A DNA stretch of 64,000 nucleotides, from positions 240,903 to 304,902 of the forward strand of contig NZ_VYPZ01000004.1 in the NCBI RefSeq assembly GCF_008710155.1, written 5' to 3'. The stretch is from Sphingobium limneticum (GTDB lineage: Bacteria > Pseudomonadota > Alphaproteobacteria > Sphingomonadales > Sphingomonadaceae). This document shows, in pieces, positions 57,501 to 64,000 of this stretch. The first letter of the stretch is position 1; each line of letters begins with the position of its first letter. Below the pieces are notes generated by a model. It searched no databases, was not told the DNA's origin, and saw only the letters and a program-made list of their open reading frames with translations. The translations under genes were made by a program, and so were the position numbers.

Positions 57501-58065
57501 GAAACTGTTCCCCGGCGAAGGCCGGGGTCCAGAGAGGCGTGCGCGGCGCCCGATCCGCTGGGCCCCGGCCTGCGCCGGGGCGCGTTCGCGTGCCGACGAA
57601 CGCGGCTTCACGCCCTTGAGGCGTTCCGCCGAAAACGGCTTCACGTTGGTCGAGCTGATGGTCGTGCTGACGATCATCGGCTTCATTTCTGCTGCCGTCG
57701 TGCTGGCCATTCCCGATCCGCGCGGACGCGTGATCGAGGATGCCGATCGCTTTGCCGCGCGCGTTGCCGCCGCGCGCGACGAAGCGGTCGTGACCGCGCG
57801 GCCGATGGGTCTGTGGGTGTCGGCATCCGGCTACGGCTTTCAGCGCCGCGAAGGTGGCCAGTGGACACCGCTGGAGGACAAGCCCTTCGTCACCGCCAAC
57901 TGGAAGGGCGGCACCCGCGCGCTGGTGGGCAAGGATGGGCGCCAGCAAATCGCCTTCGACGGTACCGGCTTGCCCACCGATCCCCTGACCGTGACGCTGG
58001 CCCGCGAAGGCGAGCGCGTATCCGTGACCGTCGATATGGCTGGGAAGGTCATGGTCGGTGGGTAA
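57472..58065 (+). CDS. gspH: Minor pseudopilin H with an unusually long prepilin leader
   Basis: A 197-residue prepilin. The ATG at 57472 lies within the gspG 3' end. The cleavage site NG|FTLVELMVV is preceded by a 56-residue leader, most of it encoded by a family B palindrome pair. The mature part has the hydrophobic helix LTIIGFISAAVVLAIP and the GspH-type FAARVAAARDEAVVTARPMGLWVSASG. An in-frame TTG at 57616 would give a short leader. The stop overlaps gspI. Confidence 0.88.
   Translation: MRISIPASFEKLFPGEGRGPERRARRPIRWAPACAGARSRADERGFTPLRRSAENGFTLVELMVVLTIIGFISAAVVLAIPDPRGRVIEDADRFAARVAAARDEAVVTARPMGLWVSASGYGFQRREGGQWTPLEDKPFVTANWKGGTRALVGKDGRQQIAFDGTGLPTDPLTVTLAREGERVSVTVDMAGKVMVGG
57507..57582. 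repeat. Dispersed palindrome pair, family B, copy 2 (inside gspH leader)
   Basis: The same two CCCCGGC / GCCGGGG hairpins as at 56962-57040 (here 57510-57527 and 57563-57580), beginning 10 bases after the gspG stop and open in the gspH frame. Confidence 0.85.
57591..57666 (+). repeat. Direct repeat copy 2: prepilin junction of gspH
   Basis: Nearly identical to 57051-57126, including CCCTTGAGGCGTTCCGCCG and the following AAAACGGCTT. It encodes the same prepilin junction in gspH. Confidence 0.85.
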
Positions 58066-58429
58066 GGGTCGGGAAACGGAGCGAGGCTTCACGCTGCTGG
58101 AAATGCTCGTGGCGCTGGCGGTGTTCAGCCTGGCCGCGCTGGCGCTGGTGCGGTTGCAAGGCGTGACGCTGCGCACCGCCGCCGATCTCGACAGCAAGGC
58201 GCTGGGCCAGATCGTGGCGCGCAACCTGATGGTGGAGGTGCAGAGCGATCCCGTGCCGCCGTCCATCGGTGACGAGGATGGCGATGTCGATAATGGCGGT
58301 CGTCGCTGGCACTGGAGCCGCACCGTCAAGCCGACCAACGACCAACGGCTGTTGCAGGTCGACCTGGCCGTCGACGGCCAGCCCGGCGCATCGCCGGTTG
58401 TGCTGAGTTTCGTGCGGGTGGTCGAATGA
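58058..58429 (+). CDS. gspI: Minor pseudopilin I
   Basis: A 123-residue prepilin with a normal 10-residue leader (MGKGRETERG|FTLLEMLVAL). The helix LAVFSLAALALVRLQG and the downstream ALGQIVARNLMVE and WHWSRTV strands fit GspI, which starts assembly of the pseudopilus tip with J and K. The start is GTG at 58058, overlapping gspH. It carries no palindrome, unlike gspG, gspH and gspJ. Confidence 0.92.
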   Translation: MGKGRETERGFTLLEMLVALAVFSLAALALVRLQGVTLRTAADLDSKALGQIVARNLMVEVQSDPVPPSIGDEDGDVDNGGRRWHWSRTVKPTNDQRLLQVDLAVDGQPGASPVVLSFVRVVE

Positions 58430-59184
58430 AGGGTCATGTCGTCTCAAATGTCCCGTTCGTTTCGAGCGAAGTCGAGAAACGGGTAAGCTGTTCCAGTCAC
58501 TTCTCGACTGCGCTCGAAGCGAACGGGTGTGGATATGTGGGGCGCGTTTCTCCACCTGCGCAGTCTGCGGAGCAGGGCTTCACGCTGATCGAGCTGCTCG
58601 TGGCCCTCATGATCTTCGCGATGCTCGCCAGTGCCGGCGTGTTGCTGCTGGGCAACAGCGTGTCCGCGCAGGCGCAGGTGAAGGCGCGGCTGGACGATAT
58701 GGCGGCGGTGCAGCGGGCCGGCGGCGCGCTGGCCGGCGATCTGGGGCAGGCGGTGCCGCGCATCACCCGGACGGAGGCCGGCACGCTCGCCCCCGCATTC
58801 TGGGCGCATGATGGTGGCGAGGCCGCGCCGGTGATGCAATTCGTGCGGGGTGGGTGGGACAATCTGGGCGATCTGCCCCGGCCGTCGCTCCAGAAAGTCG
58901 AATATTGGGTGCGGCAGGGGCGGTTGGAACGGCGCACCTATGCGCAACTGGACGGCGCAGCGGGCGACGAACCGGCGGCCTTGCTCGACAATGTCGAAAC
59001 GGTCGTGCTGCGCTTTCGCGACGCACAGGGCAAATGGCAGGAGGTCTGGACGCCAAGCCAGCCGGACCTGATGCCCCGCGCCGTCGAGATGATTCTGACG
59101 CGCACTGGCGAGCCGCCGATCATGCTGCGCTTCCTGGTCGCGCCCGGCCCGGCGGAAAAGCTGGAGGGGGCGGCCGGTGCCTGA
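58426..59184 (+). CDS. gspJ: Minor pseudopilin J with an unusually long prepilin leader
   Basis: A 252-residue prepilin. The ATG at 58426 overlaps the gspI stop (ATGA). The site EQG|FTLIELLVALMIF is preceded by a 51-residue leader, mostly encoded by the family A palindrome at 58452-58526. The mature part (AQVKARLDDMAAVQRAGGAL, FVRGGWDN, VEYWVRQGRLERRTY, TVVLRFRDAQGKW) is typical GspJ. An in-frame GTG at 58537 would give a 13-residue leader. Confidence 0.9.
   Translation: MKGHVVSNVPFVSSEVEKRVSCSSHFSTALEANGCGYVGRVSPPAQSAEQGFTLIELLVALMIFAMLASAGVLLLGNSVSAQAQVKARLDDMAAVQRAGGALAGDLGQAVPRITRTEAGTLAPAFWAHDGGEAAPVMQFVRGGWDNLGDLPRPSLQKVEYWVRQGRLERRTYAQLDGAAGDEPAALLDNVETVVLRFRDAQGKWQEVWTPSQPDLMPRAVEMILTRTGEPPIMLRFLVAPGPAEKLEGAAGA
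58452..58526. repeat. Dispersed palindromic repeat, family A, copy 2 (inside gspJ leader)
   Basis: Inverted arms CCCGTTCGTTTCGAGCGAAG... and ...CGCTCGAAGCGAACGGG match the element at 245-320, with a different 16-base centre. It is open in the gspJ frame. Confidence 0.88.
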
Positions 59185-60166
59185 TCCCCGCAAGGATAGC
59201 GAACAAGGCGCCGCGTTGCTGACGGTCCTGCTGCTGGTGGCGGTGATGGCCGTGGTGGCCGCGACCGCGCTGGAGCGGCTGGCGCTGGCGACCCGCATGA
59301 CCGGCAATGGCGGCGCGGTGGATCAGGGGCGGGCCTATGCCGATGCCGGCATGGAGATGGCACGACTGCGCATTGCCGACCTGACCGCATCCAATCCGGC
59401 GAAGATCACGCTGGCGGGCGGTTGGATGGGCACGCCGCAGTCCATCCCGGTCCCCGGTGGCGTGGCGATCGCGCGGGTGACCGATGGCGGCAATTGCTTC
59501 AACCTCAACAGCGTCGTCAGCGGCGAGACGGAGGCAAACCTGAAGGTCCGCCCGATCGGCGTCTTGCAGTTTCAGGGCCTGCTGGAGGCATTGGGCGTGG
59601 ACGCGCGACAGGCGCAGGTCGCCGCCGCCAGCCTGGCCGACTGGATCGACACGGACAGCGTGCCGCAGCCCGGCGGTGCGGAAGACGAGACTTATGCGGC
59701 GATGGAGCGGCCCTATCGCCCCGCCAACCGCATGATGGTGGACGCCAGCGAATTGCGGGCGGTCAGCGGCATCAGCCCGGCCATCTATGATCTGGCAAAA
59801 CCGTGGATTTGTGCGCTGCCGGTCACGACTCTGTCGCCGATCAACATCAATACGCTGCTGCCGCAGCAGGCGCCCTTGTTCGCCATGTTGCTGCCGGGGC
59901 AATTGAGCGTCGCACAGGCGCGGCAACTGCTGGCGCAGCGGCCGGCGGACGGCTACGGCAGCACGGTGCAGTTCTGGGCGATGCCTTCGCTGGCCGGCTT
60001 GTCGCCGGACGCGGAAGTGGGCGCGCAGGTGAAATTGACGACTGGATTTTTCGGAGTGGACGTTTCGGTGGATGTCGGGGGAACGCAGGTGGTGGAGCGG
60101 GCGCTGATCGACGCGCGGGAAAGCCCCGCGCGGCTGGTGCGGCGCAGCTGGGGCGCAGGGGCATGA
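59177..60166 (+). CDS. gspK: Minor pseudopilin K
   Basis: A 329-residue protein, the large tip pseudopilin. It has an 11-residue leader (MPDPRKDSEQG|AALLTVLLLV) and lacks Glu5, as is usual for GspK. The globular domain includes RGYADAGMEMA-like (GRAYADAGMEMARLRI), NCFNLNSVV, LLEALGVDARQAQVAAASLADWID, SELRAVSGI and SPININTLL, matching the family. The start is GTG at 59177. Confidence 0.92.
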   Translation: MPDPRKDSEQGAALLTVLLLVAVMAVVAATALERLALATRMTGNGGAVDQGRAYADAGMEMARLRIADLTASNPAKITLAGGWMGTPQSIPVPGGVAIARVTDGGNCFNLNSVVSGETEANLKVRPIGVLQFQGLLEALGVDARQAQVAAASLADWIDTDSVPQPGGAEDETYAAMERPYRPANRMMVDASELRAVSGISPAIYDLAKPWICALPVTTLSPININTLLPQQAPLFAMLLPGQLSVAQARQLLAQRPADGYGSTVQFWAMPSLAGLSPDAEVGAQVKLTTGFFGVDVSVDVGGTQVVERALIDARESPARLVRRSWGAGA

Positions 60167-61281
60167 GCAGTCGCGATGCGCTGATCGTCTTTCTGCCCGA
60201 GGCGGCGGAGGGTGCGCCGCGCTGGATGCGGGTCGTCGATGGTGTGCTGACCCAGTCAGGTGAAGGCGCCAACTGGCTGGCGGCCTGCGGTCTTGCCGCG
60301 CTGCCGGATCAGGCGCGCGTGCTGCTGGTGCCGCCCGCTGCGCTGGTGACGCTGCATTGGACGGCCCTTCCCGACCTGCCGGCGCGGCAGGGGCGGGCGG
60401 CCGCGCGACTGGCGGCGCTGGCGGGCGGGCTGCTGCCGGCCGACCAGTTGTTTGCCGTTGCCGACGCGAATGAAGATCCGGCCCGGCCGCATATCATCGC
60501 CGTGGCGAGCCGCGCCGACATGCAGCATTGGCTGCTCTGGGCGCAGCATCACGGGCTGGACCCGGACATCATCGTGCCGGCCGCGTTCCTGCTGCCCGAA
60601 CCGGAGCAGGGCTTCACGCGCGGCTTGATCGGTGGTGAAACGGTATTGCGCGGTATCGACATGGCGTTGACCGGCGATATGGCGATGCCTGAACTGATCG
60701 CGGAAGCGCCCATCGTCGATGGGACGCCGGGGCTGATCGAAGGACGGGCGATCGCGGCGCTCGATACGCCGCCGCTCGACTTGCGGCAGGGGGACTTTGC
60801 CAAGCGGGTACGGCGCGCGATGGATGGCCAGACGTTGGGCCGCATCATGCTGTGGAGCGCACTGATCCTGCTCCTCAGCCTGTTGATCGCGCTGATCGGT
60901 GTCGCCAAACAGCATATGGAAGCCAATCAACTGGACGATGACAGCCTGGCGCAGGCGCAGCAGGTGCTGCCGGGCGCGACCGACGCGACGCAGGCCTTGG
61001 CCGAGATGGAGGGCAAGCTGGCGGCGCGGGGGGCTGGCGGACGGGCCTTCACTGCGCCGGTCGCCGCTTTGCTGAGCGCGATGCAGGATGCGCCGGGCGT
61101 GGCGTTGACCACCCTGTCGCGCGATCCCGACGGCATGGTGCGCGCCACGCTGGCGGCGGCCAAGGCGGACGACATCAATGTCGTGCTGCTGGCGTTGCAG
61201 GCGGCGGGCTTCACGATCACGGCGACGCCCTCGCAGGAGCCGGGCGGACGGACGCTGGCAGATATCACGGTGCGCTCATGA
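60163..61281 (+). CDS. gspL: Type II secretion system protein L
   Basis: A 372-residue inner-membrane protein that recruits the ATPase GspE. The N-terminal cytoplasmic actin-like domain runs from MSSRDALIVFLPE to about residue 220, a single transmembrane helix is at IMLWSALILLLSLLIALIGV, and a ferredoxin-like periplasmic domain ends the protein (VNVVLLALQAAGF-type strand, here INVVLLALQAAGFTITA). It overlaps gspK and gspM. Confidence 0.9.
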   Translation: MSSRDALIVFLPEAAEGAPRWMRVVDGVLTQSGEGANWLAACGLAALPDQARVLLVPPAALVTLHWTALPDLPARQGRAAARLAALAGGLLPADQLFAVADANEDPARPHIIAVASRADMQHWLLWAQHHGLDPDIIVPAAFLLPEPEQGFTRGLIGGETVLRGIDMALTGDMAMPELIAEAPIVDGTPGLIEGRAIAALDTPPLDLRQGDFAKRVRRAMDGQTLGRIMLWSALILLLSLLIALIGVAKQHMEANQLDDDSLAQAQQVLPGATDATQALAEMEGKLAARGAGGRAFTAPVAALLSAMQDAPGVALTTLSRDPDGMVRATLAAAKADDINVVLLALQAAGFTITATPSQEPGGRTLADITVRS

Positions 61282-61766
61282 TGGAACGGATAGCGACATA
61301 TTGGTCGGAACGATCGACCCGCGAACAATGGATGCTGGGCGTGATGTTCGCGCTGCTGGCTATCGTGCTGCTCTGGTTCGGGGTGGCGATGCCGCTCGAT
61401 CGGGCGCAGCGATCCGCGCGCGAGACTTTGCTGGCGGCGACCGACCGTAATGCGGCGGTGCGAGTGGCGGTGAAGCAGTTGAAGACGCTTCCCCGCGAAG
61501 CCGCCGCTACCGGTCCTGCCACGCCGATCGACCAGTTTGTCGGCCAGAGCGCGGGTGAGGCTGGGCTGACGCTGGAACGAGCGCAAGCGCAGGGTAGCGA
61601 CCGGATGGACATCGCCATCGCCTCGGTCCGGCCGGTCGCGCTCTTCTCCTGGCTGGCGACGCTGGAGGCGCAGGGCGTGCGGGTCGACACGATGAGCGCG
61701 CGCCCATCCGCCACGGCGGGCAGCATATCGGTGCAGGCCGTGCTGGTGCGGGGGGCAGGGCAATGA
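61278..61766 (+). CDS. gspM: Type II secretion system protein M
   Basis: A 162-residue bitopic membrane protein with a helix at MLGVMFALLAIVLLWFGVAM and a short periplasmic domain (LFSWLATLEAQGVRVDTMSA). It partners GspL in the inner-membrane platform. The start overlaps the gspL stop (ATGATGG). Confidence 0.88.
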   Translation: MMERIATYWSERSTREQWMLGVMFALLAIVLLWFGVAMPLDRAQRSARETLLAATDRNAAVRVAVKQLKTLPREAAATGPATPIDQFVGQSAGEAGLTLERAQAQGSDRMDIAIASVRPVALFSWLATLEAQGVRVDTMSARPSATAGSISVQAVLVRGAGQ

Positions 61767-62485
61767 TGGGCCTTATCCTGTCGCGGCGGATGCGCATCGT
61801 CCTGATCCTGGCGCTGCTCTTTGGCCTGTTGCTGTTTCTGCCGATGCGCGTGGCGCTGGGCGTGGCGGGGTTGGAGCGTCTGGGCGTCGCCGCTCGCGAG
61901 GTGCGCGGCAGCGTGTGGAGCGGGCGGATCGACCAGCTGATGCTGGGCAACATGCCGCTGGGCAGCGTACGCGCCGGCCTGTCCCCGGTGTCGCTGCTGA
62001 TGGGGCGTGCCCGTTTCGATATTGCCCGGACAAAGGGGCTGGCGGACGATATCCGTGGTGCGCTGACGGTCGGTTTCGGTCGGATCGGTGTAGATGATGT
62101 GACTGGCGCTGTGCCGCTGGGTCGCACCTTCGCGCCGCTGCCGGTGGGCAGTCTGATGCTGGAGGATGTCAGCGCTTATTATAGCGGCGATCGCTGCGGC
62201 CATGCCGAAGGGCGGGTGCGGGCACGGATGGCCGGGCAAATGCCGGGCCTGAACCTCAGTCAAGGGCTTTCGGGCGTCGTCACCTGCGATGGTGACGCGC
62301 TGCTGCTGCCATTGGTCAGCCAGTCGGGCATGGAAAAGATCAGTCTGCGGATCTGGCGGTCTGGTCGCTATACGGCGGAAATGCGGGTGGAAACCGCCGA
62401 TCCTGCTCTGTCCGCGACGCTGGGGCAGGCCGGATTCGCGTCGATCGGTGGTGGGCAGGTGCTGAAGGTCGAAGGCACATTGTGA
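61763..62485 (+). CDS. gspN: Type II secretion system protein N
   Basis: A 240-residue protein with one N-terminal membrane helix (IVLILALLFGLLLFLPM) and a beta-rich periplasmic part. LGVAAREVRGSVWSGRIDQL and GQMPGLNLSQGLSGVVTCDG match the T2SSN family. Its role is less well defined than that of the other components. It overlaps gspM and gspO. Confidence 0.85.
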   Translation: MMGLILSRRMRIVLILALLFGLLLFLPMRVALGVAGLERLGVAAREVRGSVWSGRIDQLMLGNMPLGSVRAGLSPVSLLMGRARFDIARTKGLADDIRGALTVGFGRIGVDDVTGAVPLGRTFAPLPVGSLMLEDVSAYYSGDRCGHAEGRVRARMAGQMPGLNLSQGLSGVVTCDGDALLLPLVSQSGMEKISLRIWRSGRYTAEMRVETADPALSATLGQAGFASIGGGQVLKVEGTL

Positions 62486-63222
62486 TTCAGTCGGTCGCGG
62501 CGCTGATCGGTGCGCTGTCCGGTGCGATCGCCGGCAGTTTTCTGAGCACGATCATATTGCGCTGGCCCCAGGGGTGCAGCGTCCTGCGTGGTCGTTCGGC
62601 CTGTGACGGCTGTGGCCGGACGTTGGGTGCCCGCGATCTGGTGCCATTGCTGAGCGCGATTGTCCAACGCGGCCGGTGTCGCACCTGTGGCGCGCGGATC
62701 GACCCGCTGCACGGCCGGGTAGAGGCCGCATGCGCAATCATCGGCGCGCTGGCGATAGGCGGCTTGCCCGACCTGGGCGGTGTAGCCTGGGCCTTGCTTG
62801 GCTGGCTGCTGCTGACGCTGGCGATATTGGATTGGCGTCATTTCTGGCTGCCCGATGCGCTGACCCTGCCACTCGCCTTTCTGGGCCTGACCGTAGGAAT
62901 TTGGGCGACGGATGTCAGCTTGCCCGACCGGATCATCGGCGCGGCGATCGGTTATAGCGCGTTGCTGGCCATCGCGCTCAGCTATCGGGTTGTGCGCGGG
63001 CGCGACGGGTTGGGGCTGGGCGATGCGAAATTGCTGGGCGCTCTCGGCGCCTGGTTCGGCTGGCAGGCCTTGCCCTTCATCCTGCTGATCGCGTCCATAT
63101 TGGGGCTTGCGGTCATGCTGATCACCGGCCGCGCGAAACAGCGCACGGCCCGCGTGCCGCTTGGCAGCTTTCTGGCGCTGGCGGTCCTGCCCGCATGGAT
63201 CATCGTCCTGCGCCTGTTTTGA
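62482..63222 (+). CDS. gspO: Prepilin peptidase
   Basis: A 246-residue type IV prepilin peptidase that cleaves the leaders of GspG-K and methylates the new N-terminus. Two CxxC pairs ([15 protein letters not shown] and [10 protein letters not shown]) form the zinc site. The catalytic aspartates lie in [11 protein letters not shown] and [16 protein letters not shown]. About seven membrane helices. The start is GTG at 62482. It is the last gene of the secretion operon. Confidence 0.93.
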   Translation: MIQSVAALIGALSGAIAGSFLSTIILRWPQGCSVLRGRSACDGCGRTLGARDLVPLLSAIVQRGRCRTCGARIDPLHGRVEAACAIIGALAIGGLPDLGGVAWALLGWLLLTLAILDWRHFWLPDALTLPLAFLGLTVGIWATDVSLPDRIIGAAIGYSALLAIALSYRVVRGRDGLGLGDAKLLGALGAWFGWQALPFILLIASILGLAVMLITGRAKQRTARVPLGSFLALAVLPAWIIVLRLF

Positions 63223-63243
63223 CCATGCACGTATAGGCCATGA

Positions 63244-63269
63244 CCTGTGGGGCGCTACTGCCCCACAGG
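63244..63269. terminator. Hairpin between convergent gspO and etfA
   Basis: A perfect 10-bp stem CCTGTGGGGC / GCCCCACAGG with a 6-base loop lies between two convergent genes. The T-rich stretch after it (TTGGATAGGTTTT) is weak, so termination is probable rather than certain. Confidence 0.7.
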
Positions 63270-63288
63270 ATTGGATAGGTTTTGGCCG

Positions 63289-64000
63289 TTACAGCTTTTC
63301 GGTAAGTTCAGGCACGATCTTGAACAGATCGCCGACCAGTCCGATGTCGGCGACCTGGAAGATCGGCGCATCCTCATCCTTGTTGATGGCGATGATGGTC
63401 TTGCTGTCCTTCATGCCAGCCAGATGCTGGATCGCGCCGGAAATGCCGACTGCGATATAGACTTCGGGCGCCACGATCTTGCCGGTCTGCCCGACCTGAT
63501 AGTCGTTGGGCACATAGCCCGCATCGACCGCCGCACGGCTCGCACCCACCGCAGCGCCCAGCTTGTCGGCCAGCGGGAAGATGGTCGCCTCGAACGTCTC
63601 GCCATCCTTCAGCGCCCGGCCGCCCGACACGATGATCTTGGCGCTGGTCAGTTCGGGACGTTCCAGCTTGACGATCTCGGCGCCGACGAAGGACGACAGC
63701 CCCTTGTCGCCGGTCGAGGCCACGGCTTCCACCACGCCCGAACCGCCCTCGCTCGCCGCCTTCTCGAAAGCGGTGCCGCGAACGGTAATGACCTTCTTGG
63801 CATCCTTCGACTTCACGGTCGCGATGGCATTGCCGGCATAGATGGGACGCGTGAACGTGTCTTCACTCTCCATCGACAGGATGTCGCTGATCTGCATCAC
63901 GTCCAGCAGAGCGGCGACGCGCGGGGCGATATTCTTGCCATTGCTGGTGGCCGGCGCGACGAAGGCGTCATGATGCCCCATCAGTTCGACGATCAGCGGC
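63289..64000 (-). CDS. etfA: Electron transfer flavoprotein subunit alpha, partial
   Basis: The C-terminal 237 residues of EtfA; the start lies beyond the window. ETF carries electrons from acyl-CoA and other dehydrogenases to the quinone pool. The FAD-binding signatures are present: [88 protein letters not shown]. The N-terminal part shows [13 protein letters not shown] and [14 protein letters not shown]. Confidence 0.95.
   Translation of the reverse strand, partial: PLIVELMGHHDAFVAPATSNGKNIAPRVAALLDVMQISDILSMESEDTFTRPIYAGNAIATVKSKDAKKVITVRGTAFEKAASEGGSGVVEAVASTGDKGLSSFVGAEIVKLERPELTSAKIIVSGGRALKDGETFEATIFPLADKLGAAVGASRAAVDAGYVPNDYQVGQTGKIVAPEVYIAVGISGAIQHLAGMKDSKTIIAINKDEDAPIFQVADIGLVGDLFKIVPELTEKL

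Overview
The window is a GC-rich alphaproteobacterial chromosome segment, most likely from a sphingomonad (Sphingobium or a close relative). The evidence is the gene order nuoA-N/birA/coaX/rnj, the order trpG-trpD-trpC-moaC-moeA-lexA-comEC-gltX-gltA, a circularly permuted two-piece tmRNA, a LexA box of the alphaproteobacterial type (GTTC-N7-GTTC), and CCCCGGC-type dispersed palindromes. No tRNA, rRNA, CRISPR, prophage or insertion sequence was seen.

Layout. 1-6.1 kb: the end of a class I aldolase gene, a P1-family peptidase, thiE, an L,D-transpeptidase with an M23 peptidase, efp, a small exported protein and an inositol-phosphatase-family gene. 6.2-25.1 kb: the complete 14-gene respiratory complex I operon (nuoA-N) with one extra exported-protein gene between nuoH and nuoI, running on into birA, coaX, RNase J, a DUF1467 gene and an AAC(6')-like acetyltransferase. 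25.1-31.9 kb: a poorly described cluster. It holds a membrane-anchored 890-residue coiled-coil protein with the architecture of the polarity factor TipN, an HPt-like protein whose phospho-histidine is Trp, a nucleotidyltransferase-like membrane protein, an unknown helical protein, and a DivJ/PleC/DivL-type kinase whose phospho-histidine is Arg. 32-42.8 kb: gltA, gltX, comEC, lexA, moeA, moaC, trpC, trpD, an exported unknown and trpG. 42.9-43.3 kb: ssrA. 43.6-50.9 kb: a small exported protein, a TonB-dependent receptor with a partner lipoprotein, a CYTH-CHAD protein and a 2-oxoglutarate oxygenase. 51.1-63.2 kb: a complete 13-gene type II secretion operon, gspC to gspO. 63.3 kb to the end: etfA, partial.

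The most notable regulatory pattern is two arrays of 11-bp-spaced GTCAT-type repeats that look like PhoB binding sites. One points at the lipoprotein/TonB-receptor side, in the region shared with the divergent CYTH-CHAD gene. The other lies directly upstream of gspC. This suggests that outer-membrane uptake, polyphosphate-related functions and type II secretion are co-induced by phosphate starvation. The most notable structural oddity is in the secretion operon: three of the five pseudopilin genes (G, H, J) carry dispersed palindromic repeats, in frame, inside their prepilin leaders, giving leaders of 51-56 residues beside normal 10-11 residue leaders in gspI and gspK.
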